Assembly (NCBI GenBank): GCA_963920575.1 | Contig: OY986968.1 | Location: forward strand, 4,829,485-4,893,484 | Length of the DNA: 64,000 nucleotides | Source of the DNA: Narthecium ossifragum | Lineage: Eukaryota; Streptophyta; Magnoliopsida; Dioscoreales; Nartheciaceae | Reading direction: 5' to 3' | In this document: positions 33,388-46,027 of the stretch, piece by piece | Position numbering within the stretch: the stretch's first letter is position 1 | Layout: every line of letters starts with the position of its first letter | Position numbers and translations under genes: made by a program | Notes under the pieces: model-generated | The model's database searches: none | Seen by the model: only the letters and a program-made list of their open reading frames with translations | What the model was told of the DNA's origin: nothing

Positions 33388-36300
33388 ATGGCGATCCAAA
33401 GAGTTCCAAAGCTTAAACAGAGATCACCGAGATCGCCCATCCTCTTCGTCACCATTGCTTCTCTAGCCATCATTCTACTATGGCTTCTATTCTCCTCTTT
33501 CCCGGGATCAAGTTTAGTGATGGATGGGAGGGCGGTGACCGGCACAGCCCATGACCCTGTCAAGAGTGGGGGTGGTCTGGAGAAGAAGTACCTCTACTGG
33601 GGTAACCGGATCGATTGCCCTGGAAAGCATTGCGATCTCTGCGCGGGTCTCGGGCATCAGGAGTCTAGCCTCCGGTGCGCCCTCGAAGAGGCACTCTTCC
33701 TCCGGAGGTGTAATTTCTTGATTTACTTTTAATGTAGGCATTGTGGGAGTGACGTTAATTGCCTTGTTAGGTTTAAGGTTTTTGTTTGTTGCCTTCCAGG
33801 GTCTTTGTGATGCCTTCCAGAATGTGCATTAATCCAATACACAACAAGAAGGGGATTCTGCACCACTCTATTAATGCCAGCTCAGATGAAAGGTACGCTT
33901 TGTTAGTTTTTCTTAAAAATTCTTCGATCTGAACAGCTCTGGTTGTCATGGATGCTTAGAGTAACATGAAATAAGTTCGCAGATATGCGTTCTGTCAAGT
34001 GGCTTTTAATTTTGTGTTGTATGCTTTCCATCTACTATAGAGAACCTCATAGAATCTCGAGGGAGATAACAAAAAGGCTTGCAGTGGTAGGAGATGCTTA
34101 CCTTAAGATATATTCTATGGAAGGAATCATAAGCTTGGTTGTTCGAGACTATTTAATTGTAAATTTGGTAGGCTAGCATGTGGGAATCATTCATTTATGA
34201 CGGTCATTGTGTTGTTCAGTTGTGATCATCGGATTTTGCATCTTAGTATATCGCTAAATGCTTGAAATTCACATGGCTTTCCAAGCATTTTCTAGTTTGA
34301 TGTAGTCATTTTTTGTATTGTAAGCCCCTAATTCTCTTGAAAGATCTGATTATTTGGTAATATTAGACTTATTACTTATCTACTCCTTGTATAACCATGT
34401 ATTTGCTTCTACGATTTTCACATTTCTGATGCGCCTAGAGAAGCATATTGCTTCCACGTATATAAAATTTCTGGTGCGCTTAGAGAAACATATTTTGTAT
34501 GGGCTTGTCTTATTCAAATTATTTAACAACTGTCACATTCCTTTATAGATGATTGACAAAAACTTTTGGTGAGCTTAAAGAACTTCATATCCTGTTCCTA
34601 CAACAAAAATTTTAAGGGTGCATCATGTCATGGAAAAAATATATTTTGGCATAATACACCCTCACGATTGATAGAGAGCAAAACTTGAAGGACACATGAT
34701 AGCTTGTGACTGCAGGATGAAAAGATGCTACAAGTTCCCAAATATTTCCTTTAAATTAGTCTTTTGACCTGTAATGTGGAGCTTACTCATGGATATCAAC
34801 GCATTGGTTTAGGAAGCCAGAACTTATGTTTGATTCATAGATAGTTATGGATACAAAGTGCAGGGTGGCTCGAGAATAAGCTTGACTGCTAGCTGTTTTT
34901 CTACTATCATTTTAACGCAGCAGATCGTGGTAATGATTCAGGATTTGAGAAACCAAAACAATCTTAGCTAGTAGGTCTGCTGTTTTGTTAGTCTGAAAGG
35001 AAGTGAAGTATGATTTTCTCCAAGTAAAGAACTTCATTTTGTTTATTGGCTCTTTAACTTGAAACCTTCTTCATTTTTCTATTATATATGATTTCATGGA
35101 TATCTTTAAGTGCAAATTCAAGTAATTACTTGAACTCTGCCATCAGTCGAAGTCCTAATATTGGATTCCATTTTTCCCATTGCATGGATATCTAATATGC
35201 CAATGAAGGATTACCATTCCGGTGGCAAGTGTTATGGAGGTTTTTGACCATTACCGTGTTGGAGAACTTCCTGTGTGATACTTGGCACAAAGCCGAAGCC
35301 GATGGCACACCCTCTTCAGGAGGAAAACCAACTCGGCACAGACCTCGTGTTGAATATTTGTGCTGGGCTAGTGAATCACTGACACGATACACACGATTGG
35401 CATAGTAATCCATGATCTCTATTATTGTATGCTAGTAAAAAGAACCTGAAGTCGCTGTTCACGATTAGTAGGGCTGAACTTGGTTCTATTGAGTACATAA
35501 TCTTGGCATCTACAATTCCAACTAATTTTGTTATCTTCTGAGCTAATCTATATTGAAAGTTTCTTTCTGATATCTAGCTTATGGTCATTGGTTTTGTTAA
35601 TTCGGCTATTAGATTTATTTCGTCCAAATTTTCAACAATAAAAGGCCTTAAACATGAACCATCAGTTTGATATTTCTTTAATTGTAATACTTAAAAGAGT
35701 CGGCAATATTTTTCTTATTCTGAGTTATTTCTCTCCTTTGGTAGATGGGCGGCGAGTTCTTGTACTATGGACACTCTGTACGATCTGAATCTTATCTCTA
35801 AAACTGTACCTGTAATTCTGGATAATTCAAAGATATGGTATCGTGTGCTATCCACAAGCATGAAGTTAGGAGAAAGGGGGTTGGCCCATGTGCAAGGTAT
35901 TAGGAGGGTTGACCTCAAAGTAAATAGCACGTATTCAAATGTCCTATTAATAAACCGCACTGCAAGTCCTCTGGCCTGGTAAGAGCTGCAATTCTTTTGG
36001 CTTAATGGTGAAATCTATTAAATTTCTGCTTTGCGGATGCGTGAGATATAATTGTGGATAAAAATGAATAATTTTGCTAGGTATTTGAAACTTGAAGCAC
36101 TAGTCTTGATCATGATAATCGTCCAGGTTTATGGAGTGCAAGGATCGGACAAATCACAGTTCTGTTATGCTTCCATATTCATTTCTTCCCACAATGGCGG
36201 CCCGAAAATTAAGAGATGCAGCAGATAAGGTATGGTTTCCCTAACCGTCATTTTAGTTCCACTGATACACTAGGCTTGTCCTGGAGTATGTACTATATGC

Positions 36301-38602
36301 ATATCTTGCTACCTCAGCATACATCTATACTTTGTATTCAATTTATCTGGGAGCTGTAGTTCTGGAAAATTTTCTCAAAGAAATGCGCGGACAGCAGTAC
36401 TATGGCTTTGGTTAACTGAATGCCATAGACACTGTTTGATGTAGGATATGGCAAGTTGGTTCAGTACCACCAAAGCTAGTAGGATTGCATGATTGCATTA
36501 CAAGTTTAGGTTGATCTAACAAAAATTTCTCAAAAAGAGATATATAAGTCATGACTTGCAACATTCTTTCTTTTCTCAGATAAATAAATGAGAATCAGAC
36601 TTCCCTTTGAGTGGAGCTATATCCTTCTTTCACCTTTCCAGGATCTAACGTGCTATTATTAGCTTGAGGATGGGCTTGTCTTATTCATAAGCACCCGTAG
36701 AGCTGTCCTGCCAATGCTGGGTATGAATAGCTTCTATAGCTTTTGTTTTTCCTACTTGTTTGTTCTCTCTTCTTCCTCTGATATGCATCACATTCTTTCT
36801 CTGTGCTCTCTGGTCTTTGCCTAAGGCAATTATTCATTCACTCTTCCAAAATATGCCTCCACAATGGAGCTTGAAGTTTATATCCCTAGGTTTATAGGAT
36901 AAATGGGCTACTGATTCAAATTATTATGCATTCACTTGTGTTGGAAGGGAACAGCAATGCCTGGGCCCCACCACCTAATATTAGATGTAAGTGCAGTTTT
37001 CATTTGCTTTGGGTGCTGTCTCGACGATATATATCACACAACACCCTCTTATGTCAAGTGGAGCAAGATTACTTGTAGGTTCAATGTTTACTCAGTCAGT
37101 GTAATATTCTTTCATAGTTGCACAGTTTTAATCCTTCAACTTGTCGAGTCAGCTATGTATCAATGGCTTCTTTAATTTTTTTTCCAATATCATTGAGTGT
37201 CTCTTGAGTCACCAGGGCTCCATGTTTTTGCTTATGCGATAAAAAAGTTATTGCACCATTCCAGTGGCGGACTTGTCAGGTTCAAAGGAGGACTACATGG
37301 ACTTATTTCTCACTAGTGCTGTTAGTTCGAATCAAGAATAACTCAAAACAGGATCTTGGCAGTTTTTTTGTTATTTTTTATTAGTTAAGCCTTATACCCT
37401 GGCGTAGAGGGGAAGATGCCCTACATTTGCAATAAATTTGGGGGCTTGGGGATTTGACCCCAAGACCAGCCCATTGCCACCACCGGGCACTAACCATTTG
37501 AGCTACTCAAGGGAATCTTGGCAGTTAAATGAAGAAGCAACACAACTTCTTGAGATGCTTGCATAACTTCTGCATGAACCATCGATGATGCACTCCTTTC
37601 CAGGGTTACTGCTCAAATATGTTTAGTTTACTAAATTTCAATGAAGATATACTTCTTTCCCTTTTCATGCTGTATAATGAATAGATTATGTTTAACCTGT
37701 TAGATGACGAAAACTCATGACCGTTAGACCTAATGCTAGGTGCCTTATCAACTCATCTGGGAATTCTTGTCCATGTGCTCTGATTTTTGTCTTATTGTTA
37801 TAGTTATACTGTTCTGGAAGTGAAAGATGATCCTAGTGCTACAATTGTCTAATTACCTACAGATTAAAAGGCTCCTTGGTGATTATGATGCTATTCATGT
37901 ACGCCGAGGGGACAAGATAAAGACCAGAAAAGACAGATTTGGAATTGTCCGAAGTCTTCATCCTCATCTGGATAGAGATACCCGTCCAGACTTTATTCAG
38001 AAGAGGATCGAAAAGTGGGTTCCGCCTGGACGTACTCTCTTCATTGCTTCAAATGAGAGATCACGTGGCTTCTTCTCGCCTCTCTCCGCCAGGTAGCATT
38101 CTTTGCTGGAGAAACACAACCATAAAATGCTATTAAAACCTTTGGTTAAGCAATTAATAGATCAGCCTTGAGACTAAGTCCTTCTTGTGGCATAAGTTCA
38201 AGTCGACATTAACTTTTCTCGAGATTTTTGCTTCCCATTACATCTAGACCTAAGTTATTGTCCTGTTGAGTCCCTTGTGTTTCTTCATGAATTAAGCATC
38301 TTAACCACGTTTCTTTTGATTGTTTTGTTAGCTTCTTCAAATTTAGACAATTTAATGGACTTTCTCGCTCAACTGTTAGGTACCAGTTGGCATATGCATC
38401 AAACTATAGCAGCATCTTGGACCCGCTGATTGACAACAATTATGAGCTATTCATGATAGAAAGGTTAATATTGTATGGTGCGAAAACCTTTGTGAGTACA
38501 TTCAAGGAAGATGACAATGATTTCAGCCTCACGGATGATCCGAAGAAGAACACTAAATCTTGGCAGATACCTATTTATACCATGGACGGAGAAGGAAGCT
38601 AA
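33388..38602 (+). CDS. O-fucosyltransferase family protein (400 aa, six exons)
   Basis: Exons 33388-33707, 33800-33892, 35745-35978, 36127-36229, 37863-38092 and 38380-38602; all introns are GT-AG and the frame is open to TAA at 38600. Residues 16-35 form a single membrane anchor after a basic N-terminus, giving a type II Golgi topology. The luminal part begins KKYLYWGNRIDCPGKHC and continues LGHQESSLRCALEEALF, FVMPSRMCINPIHNKKG, VPVILDNSK, the conserved nucleotide-sugar loop HVRRGDKIKTRKDRFG, TLFIASNERSRGFF and LTDDPKKNTKSW. These match plant O-fucosyltransferase-family proteins of the At4g17430 type as I remember them; the acceptor is not known. Three partial copies of exon 1 lie upstream, and a SINE sits in intron 4. 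Compared with those copies, exon 1 lacks about eight codons (SSIPTYAF) after the anchor. Confidence 0.92.
37365..37514 (-). mobile_element. tRNA-derived SINE in intron 4
   Basis: On the minus strand a pol III A-box (TAGCTCAAATGG, complement of about 37495-37506) is followed by a B-box (GGGTCAAATCC, about 37450-37460), then a T-run on the plus strand (poly-A tail) at 37365-37380. A 12-bp target duplication ATCTTGGCAGTT flanks it (37353-37364 and 37515-37526). This is a full-length SINE; the spacing of the boxes fits a tRNA ancestor. Confidence 0.85.
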
Positions 38603-39480
38603 AAGTTGACAAAGTGACTTGTTCGAGTAAATTTCATTCGGAGCTTCATCTGCCATTCTTTTTTCCTATCCAAATCAACATGGAGAGCCAAAATCTATTA
38701 TGTCTTGAAGGTTTCCGAGTAGATTTCAGGTTCTTCCAGAACTTCAAATGCAACACGTTAAGGAAGATGTGACACGCTGCTAAAGTGCTTGTTGGGAGAT
38801 CGACTGCGGCCGTAGAAACAAACACAAAACTATGTACTTTAGCCGTGAGAGAAACTTGGAAGCCGAGATCATTGAGGCAACTTTTTTTTGTGCTATTTTA
38901 ACTTTGCTAAGGAATGGAACTAACGTGTGGAATTTTGTTACAAGTCCAATATATAAAGATTTCATTTCCTGCAGTCATCATCCTATAAACATACTTTATG
39001 AAAGAGCAAGTCTGCTTGTGATTTATATGCAATCAACCCTTGCTGCCAATTTCTCATTGTTGTTGACTGGATTGCCAAAGTTCTTTATAAAGTCTGTTCA
39101 TGCATTTAAGCTAATGTTTATAACAAGGCACTGATTCAAAGAGTTGAAACTCCCACATACTACCAGTCTAACATGAACAAAAGGAAAATTCTATATGCAC
39201 CTGTTGGCTCGTTGGATGAATGCCATGTGTCTATCTCGATGAAGGATATCCATCGATCGATACTCGTGTATTTTTCTCGGTAACAACACCACTTATTACT
39301 AAGTATTTTATTAGTACACTACGGAACATTATGTTATCGTGTTTGGTAGTGGATTTTTGAAAGTATACAAATATGGTGTATTTTGTTAAAAATGCGGTGG
39401 ATTTACCTAACGGGTGATTTTAAATACACATGTTTCTATCAAATACACCCTGAATTCTATGTGCACCCAAGTAAATTTGA
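38603..39480. other. 3' flank of the O-fucosyltransferase-like gene
   Basis: 3' UTR and intergenic DNA without coding signal. At 39180-39205 a sequence GAAAATTCTATATGCACC resembles TIR-like words at 39486 and 46028, so a transposon end may lie here. Confidence 0.4.
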
Positions 39481-39485
39481 AATAA

Positions 39486-40140
39486 CAGAAAATGCTATAT
39501 ACACCACCTAATTTGGACATCATATCCCAAATTTGCCCTTAACATACACCCCATAACCCACTGGATCCCACACCCGACCCCACTCCTTGACCTAGATGAC
39601 CGGGAGATCGACACTGCCACCCTCCTTCTCCGGCGACCTCCAACGTTCTATGGCCGAACCCCGAAAAGCGTCACCACCATCCCTTCTCCGGCAAAGGAGA
39701 CCGGTGTTGATTGGCCGAAAATGAAGGAAACCGGCAAACAAACGAAGGAGACCGGCATCCCTTCTCCAACGAGAGAACGAGGCTTGAGCACGGCAAAAAA
39801 ATGGACAAAGGCAAGGCGAATAGAGGCGCCCACACATTCCCGTTTTCGCATTGATCGGCCATGGTTTTTTCATTTTTTTGGTTTGTTCAACATCGCGAAG
39901 CTGATCTCTTGTGCTATTCAATCGGTTTCACACAATCGAACATATCTCTTATGTCTGGTTGCGTGCAACCGATCATTAACCTATCTTTGGTTTCAAACAT
40001 CTGAACATTAACCACATATTTGAGCTTTTCGAACAGAACATTTGCCTTTTGTTCGGTTTCATGCTACTGAAAATATAGTCTGAACGGCTCTGAGAGGCCA
40101 AACCTTACCAGTTTTTGCATGTTGATAATGGACAAGTAAA
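39486..40140. other. 5' flank of the mobile-domain pseudogene, possible MULE end
   Basis: Starts with AAAATGCTATATACACCACC and reads on with AATTTGGACATCATATCCCAAATTTGCCC, a layout close to that at 46028-46090 (TATATGCACC, then AAAATGTCTAAATTGCCCC). Non-coding otherwise; the ORFs seen here have no domain. Confidence 0.35.
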
Positions 40141-41815
40141 GTGGCCCGTTCCAAACAAGTAGGGGAGAGCTCATCATCAGTCCCCATCCTAGAGATCGAA
40201 CGCCATCGCTCCACGGCATCTACGAGGCGATGGCGGAGAGCGGAATACGAGGAAGAGGAACATGCAGATGAAGGTTTGGATGAGGGGGGTGGTGGTGATC
40301 ATTCAGAGGAAGAGGAAGAGGAATTCGATACAAGCGTCCTATCCCTGGCGGGCTCGATGACGAGAGTGTCCTAACGGAGTTCAGGACCCGCGTCGCATAT
40401 CGCATTTGGCATGGAGTGGTATAGTGTTTAACTAGTACGCACATATTTGAATTTCGTTGTTATTTATTGCAACTTGCATTTACTTTTTTATGTCTCAACA
40501 GTGCAGGAACGCGACCCAATGAAATGCTTGGCCCATGGGATTATGGTGAAATCCTGGCGAGGCGTCAACGAGGTCGCATTTAAAGCGGCTGTCCATCAAT
40601 CGGGACAGGAAATCTACTGGATTGTACATACACGACGATCAACAAGGTAATCGTGTCTGCACTTGTTGAGAGGTAGTAGCCGGAGACCAACACCTTCCAC
40701 CTACTATGCGGGGAGATGACCATCACGCTTGCCGATGTGAGATCCATTCTAGCCGTAGAGCTTCGTAAGTTGGACATCATAAAGGCAGCGTAATTGGTGT
40801 CCGATCAGCTAGAAGTCACTAGGGAGAGTGCTTATAAGCACCTGGAGGATAACAGAGGGGTGCTAAGACTGAAATGACTGAATAAAGAATGTAGTATCGA
40901 AAATGCCGGCTTTCATTGTTCGGTAAAGGCATTTCTACTTTTCCTTGTGGGATGCACACTCTTTTCTGATAAGTTGGAGAGCAAAGTACATGTGTCGTAC
41001 TTGCTTGCGCTAAGAGATGTACCTGCTGCTGGCTAGCGCATGGGTGCTGCAGCCCTAGTGTACTTATACCGACATCTAGGTGCCGGCAATAGATGGGCAA
41101 CTAAGCCAATGGGCGGGTTTCTTGCTTTACTTGAGGTAAATCGCCATCACATATACTAACATGCATTTCATTTATATTCTCACCTAATATCATTGATTAT
41201 CTTCACTATATTTTATTTCATGTAGGCGTGGGCATATGATCATTTACTGACAATCGTGTCTTGCAACCGCAATCCCCACTACACACCAGATCAGCCGCGC
41301 GTGAGGCGCTGGGTCCCAAGCAGAGATGGTGGTGCTATTGCCGATAACATCAAAGTCATGCGTGAGACATTGGATGGTCTGACTGAAGATCAAGTGAGTT
41401 GTCATTTATAACTGTAAATTATGCAACATATGGTACATGTATGGTACTTATTTTTTGCATTGATTATAGGTGGATTGGGATCTATATGTTGATTCTAGGG
41501 GCCCATTTTCAGCAGAGGATATCAGCTTCTACCTTGACACGTTATATGGTATGGAGTATGTTGAGCCTTATCATCCAGATAGAATTCTTCGTCAGTTCGG
41601 GCTTATACATATTATCCCGGGAGAGCCACCAAAGTTGATCTCTCAGTTTGTAGTCATCAGGAAGACTGGACGAGGATATACGAGGAACTTCGACTTTGTG
41701 CCAGGGTATTGGAATAGATGGGCCGACCGCACGATCAGGGGGCGAGGATTGCTCAAAAAGTCCAACTGGAACACGAATGCGTGCCGGAGTACATGGGATG
41801 GTACAGATCTATTTC
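40141..41815 (+). pseudogene. plant mobile domain (PMD, MAIN-like) pseudogene, cut by an LTR
   Basis: Readable pieces in changing frames: ARSKQVGESSSS with an acidic tail, GIMVKSWRGVNEVAFKAAV, TFHLLCGEMTITLADV, SYLLALRDV, VYLYRHLGAGNRWATKPMG, the start of an AWAYDHL segment after an intron-like gap (41132-41225), and WDLYVDSRGPFSAEDISFY to TIRGRGLLKKSNWN after another (41393-41469). This is the order of plant mobile domain proteins (also annotated as 'protein phosphatase 7 long form homolog'), a domain shared by MAIN genes and by Mutator and gypsy transposons. The first codon is GTG, and there are frameshifts and stops. The LTR at 41816 interrupts it inside a typical YMGWYRSIS-like end. Confidence 0.78.
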
Positions 41816-43711
41816 TGATCGCTTGTAAACGTGTCGTTAAATCAGATACAAACTCAATCATATATGAAAATTTATAAACCCTTATTCAAAATACTAAACT
41901 ATGGGGTAGAATAATGATGAAATACGGGGTCGAACCATAGGGAAAACCTTGATTTGAATAACGAAGGTAAAATTAAATCTCAAAACTCTAATCCTAAAGC
42001 GAAAAAGAATTGATTTGGGTTTTAGAAGCTTATTAATTAAAACTAATTAAGAAAGCGATGTAAAAAGATTGAAATATATTAATAAGAGAAAAACCTAGGG
42101 ATTACTCAATCCACTTTAGTTTCACTTCCTGTATTCTTTAGTTATCCTATTATTTTCTTATCTACACATTATAGATTCATAGCTTCTCAAGCTTACATGA
42201 ATCCCTAAAAGAATATAAGTGTTTTCCAAAAGGCTTATTTACTTTTGAGATCTTGAAAACTTCTTAAATTACAAATGTACCCTTACAATCTTTGCCTTTA
42301 CATATGTACCCCTGAAAACATTGTGACAATGTTAACAATGCCCCTCCGTCCAAGTCCGTACATATATCTAACTTAACCAGAGTAGAAACATAACCATGGT
42401 GGGCAAAATTACTTAATTGCTCATCCCCATTAACATATAACTTAACCAGAGTAGAAATATAACCAGGGGTATAATTGTCTTTTCAAAAGGGTTATTTAAC
42501 GACGTTAGGCATATTCCAGGCATATTCCATGAATATTAACCGGCTAGTAACCGGAGGGTATGGTTAACATTATCACAATGTTTTCAGGGGTATATATGTA
42601 AAGGCAAAGATTGTAAGGGTACATTTGTAATTTAAGAAGTTTTCAAGGTCTCAAAAGTAAATAACCCTTTCCAAAAACATACTTTATCTTCGATTAGCAT
42701 AGCTTATCTTCGGGGTAACCTCAGCACAACCTATCGTCACTAAGCATAAAGTATCTCACCGGTTATTCACAAATAACATGAAAACTATCTTATAGATCTC
42801 TACCATCAATCACTGAAATCAAGTAGGCCAAAATATACGTCAAGGAACTCTGTTCCTTCAACTCTATTAATAATAAAATCATATCTATAAGATCATGTAT
42901 AACAAAAGAATACAAGTATCAAACTATAAAATACAAAAAAGTTACACTAAAGCTTCATGAGATCCCTAAGTACAGAAGTTAGCCACTCATTTTTGGGATG
43001 GAGGCCATATATTCGATGAAGAATGATTGGGATCCACGTCGCGGCTCCGTCTTCTCCATGAAATCTTCAAAACCCTAATTCTCTCCTTTTTCTCTATGGA
43101 GCCTCCCGTTTTTCGGCCAACAAACCCCTTTTTATAGGTTAACTCCTGAAATTAGGGTTTTGGTTAAATTGGACTTCTACTACAACTCGGATTCCCTATA
43201 TTAATTTTGGCAGTCTTACTCCGATCACAACTGGGTCAAATCAAGCCGTAATTTGAAAATGTGCTCAACACAAAAGATGTAGATTAGGAAGTCCAATGTC
43301 ATATCCGAAGATTTAATAATATTCAAACTTATCTGAAATATTTGGTGAATATTCTCTGGAACATTGACGAACCAGTTTTCCAGCATCTGTATATCTTTAT
43401 ATTGTTCACAACTGGTATCAATTCATCAGGAATATCGAAAAGTGTCCAACAAGAATGTTGTAGCTCTTGAAATATTCTATTACGCCATAAAGTTTCAGAA
43501 TATATGTACTTATAAATAATTTATGACAATTTATTTCCTGACAGGCGACGAAGCAGCGTATTTTCAACATATTAACCTTTTTCAGTATTTTCTAACTTGA
43601 ATCTTCATTAAACCTGAAATCAACTAACAAATTAAACTATCAAATACAAACACTCTCGGGCTAACAAAGGTAAATTAAGGGATTTAATTATGAATATTTA
43701 GTGACTCATCA
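41816..43711 (-). mobile_element. 3' LTR of a TGATRAG gypsy element, subfamily without palindromes
   Basis: Plus-strand limits are TGATCGCTTGTAAACG and GTGACTCATCA. It is closely related over its length to the solo LTR at 7783-9213. In minus sense it is preceded by a polypurine-like AAGTTGGGGATG and GCTCGAGAACTAGCAAAG, so it is a 3' LTR with internal sequence to its right. It carries a Mutator-like MITE (42232-42667). Confidence 0.82.
42232..42667. mobile_element. Mutator-like MITE (436 bp) with about 100-bp terminal inverted repeats
   Basis: The ends are near-perfect inverted copies for about 100 bp, starting GGCTTATTTACTTTTGAGA on the left and GGGTTATTTACTTTTGAGA on the complement of the right. 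A perfect 9-bp target duplication TTTCCAAAA flanks it (42223-42231 and 42668-42676), which is the Mutator-superfamily size. The unoccupied site is present in the sister LTR at about 8184-8193. It has no coding capacity. Confidence 0.92.
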
Positions 43712-44990
43712 CATCCCCAACTTACACTTTGCTAGTTCTCGAGCAAAGAAAAGATAAAAAGAAAAAACAATAAATCTAATTATCCACTTTCTTAGGTTTC
43801 ACGCTTGAACTTAGCATGTGCAACAAGCCTTTAAACCCCCGGGTTACCCCAGTGGAGGAGTTATAGTCTCATGAGGGTTTTCAGGGATGACACCCACAAA
43901 CATCTGTACATTCCCTTGAATATTAGAAATCAAACATAATATTCATCAACTCTAAAGCATGAAATAGAAATATTATCCATGAATAAACATTTCAACTCAT
44001 AGTCACATAAAAATATTGTAAGTTAAAACATGTCACAACATATTCCCAACACTTTAACATATTTTATCATGATTAAAGACAACTTTAACACTCATGTGTG
44101 AATGGGGTTCCACATGCTTCAAAGTATCAATCATATCTAAACACTTCAACTATTCATGATCACAATCCTATTCAAACACATATTTTTCATTTATCACAAC
44201 AATCTTTGCTTTTACTTCTTTTTTCTTCTTCTTCTCTTTTTTTTCATGACATGCGCAATATCATGATCTCTTATACTTTCTTCATGATCCATGTAACGAG
44301 ATTCAAGCCAGTGACTGTCAAACCAGATGGCTTTAGGCACTAAGTATAGAACACCCTTTAGACTCTAATGCTCAAATCATGAAGGCTACAAATCATAACT
44401 AATCAAATATTTTTCAAGAAATTTAACCGTTTTACGCGAACACCACATTGGTTAGGCATACTGCTCGGTTACTAAGTTAAAAATCCAATAATTTTTTCTA
44501 TTCAAATAATTACATATGTTCATGTATTTTTTGTGACATGACATAAAACTGTAAATCTATCATAGTATCATACTTAGAATCTAATTTCAACTTTTTAACA
44601 TGTGAAAGTGAACATATGCATTAGGATATTTTAAGTCATCCTTAAATCATGTTAAAAGTATTAAAGTATAGAAATAATGTCATACATAGCAAAAAATTAC
44701 TATCTCTTATATGACATATAAGTCTCAAAACAATTCATAAGATAAATTTCTTAAACAAACATCTTGATCAATAAATATCACAATTTCATTCTTTCGACAT
44801 AATTCAAGGGATGTATAATATTTTATTCTAAAAAAATAAGTATTGAATTCCTAGAATTCTACCCCCAACTTAAATATAATTGTCCCCAATTACACTAAAT
44901 CATAAAAATAGATCAAAGAATAACATGGTAGAAGTCACCATAATATCGTGTCAGAAATAGTCGTCTCCCGCATTACGATCAACACATCAC
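43712..44990 (-). mobile_element. 3' untranslated internal region of a truncated gypsy element
   Basis: Related to 24396-25920: same order of words such as CAACTT...TTGCTAGT, ACACCCACAAACATC and the CAAACCAGATGGCTTTAGG block. AT-rich and non-coding. The element is cut at about 44990; no RT or 5' LTR follows. Confidence 0.55.
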
Positions 44991-44999
44991 CCACACAAT

Positions 45000-45715
45000 A
45001 AAAACTTCGCCACTGAATAAATGCGACACCACCAAGAGCAATTCAGCCGTGCAAAAGACCTAGTTTTAGTTGGACTGGAATCTTGGGGGGACATGATGCG
45101 GCAAAGGCAAGCTTTAGTGCGTGCAAAGTCCTACTTGCTCGAAAGTTCTAATCGGATTAGGACGCGACTCGCTTCGGCGAAAGGCGGTTACTCATGGAGG
45201 CCTAACCGTGCGTGTCATTGAGGTAATTACACTTGGCCTAGGACTCCCATATATGATGGCACGACCAATATGAAATATGGCACGGGGGAAGTTGGTTGTG
45301 ACTCGCGGAAATAGGAAGGTGTCCTATTTCGAGTCAATATGCGATGGATTTTGGCAGATGCTATCCAAAGCAAGTTGCAACACAACTTGAAGTCCTGATG
45401 AAGTGGGTGACTTCATTATTAATCAAGCAAGAGTCCAGATAAACTTGAAGCCAATCAAAGACTAAGAGTTGGTGCTGGACAAGGAGTCCTTCTTGAAAAG
45501 GAAAGCTTGGAGCCTTCCTCTATATAAGGAGGAGACGACCATGATCAAGAGGGGGGATCTGGACGGTGGCTTAGGGTTGGGTTCTCTTTGTAATTGAGTG
45601 ATTGTAACCAAGGATTTGTGTAAGAGAGTTGAGAGCTTCTCTGTAGAATTGCATCAATAAAGAGAGCGGGCGAATCCTTTGTCTACATCGTGTGTGTCTT
45701 CTTGTGTGTGTTTGC
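45000..45715 (+). mobile_element. LTR-like sequence of an unrelated family
   Basis: It has promoter-like TCTATATAAGGA at about 45520, a TTTGTAATTGAGTGATTGTAA downstream segment and AATAAAG at about 45656, followed by GT-rich DNA. This is the layout of a plant LTR U3-R-U5. Ends and target duplication were not found, and no coding part adjoins, so the call is tentative. Confidence 0.35.
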
Positions 45716-46027
45716 ATTGTGAAGAAGATGCGGGAGGTTGGTCAAGAAGGGTTTTGACGTCATCATTGGGGAAAACTCGAAGAAAATTTTACGCTGCATT
45801 TTCCCGGTGACATGACGACGGGGAGAATGGGGGGCGAGAGAGACACCCTCACCGCGGGGGGAGAGGGAGATTGGGAAGAGAGGAGATCGGGAGGTTGAAG
45901 ATGTCCGGTGAGAGGAGGTGGTCGACGGTGGGGTGGAGAGAGAGAGGGGGGGGGAGATTGGGAGTTTGGAGATGGGGGGTAGTTTAGGAAAAAAAAATTG
46001 AATGGTGATTAGAAATGTGGGTAGTTT

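Noticed and set aside
37440..37514. tRNA gene
   Set aside because: Has pol III boxes but no cloverleaf, and has a tail and target duplication, so it is a SINE.
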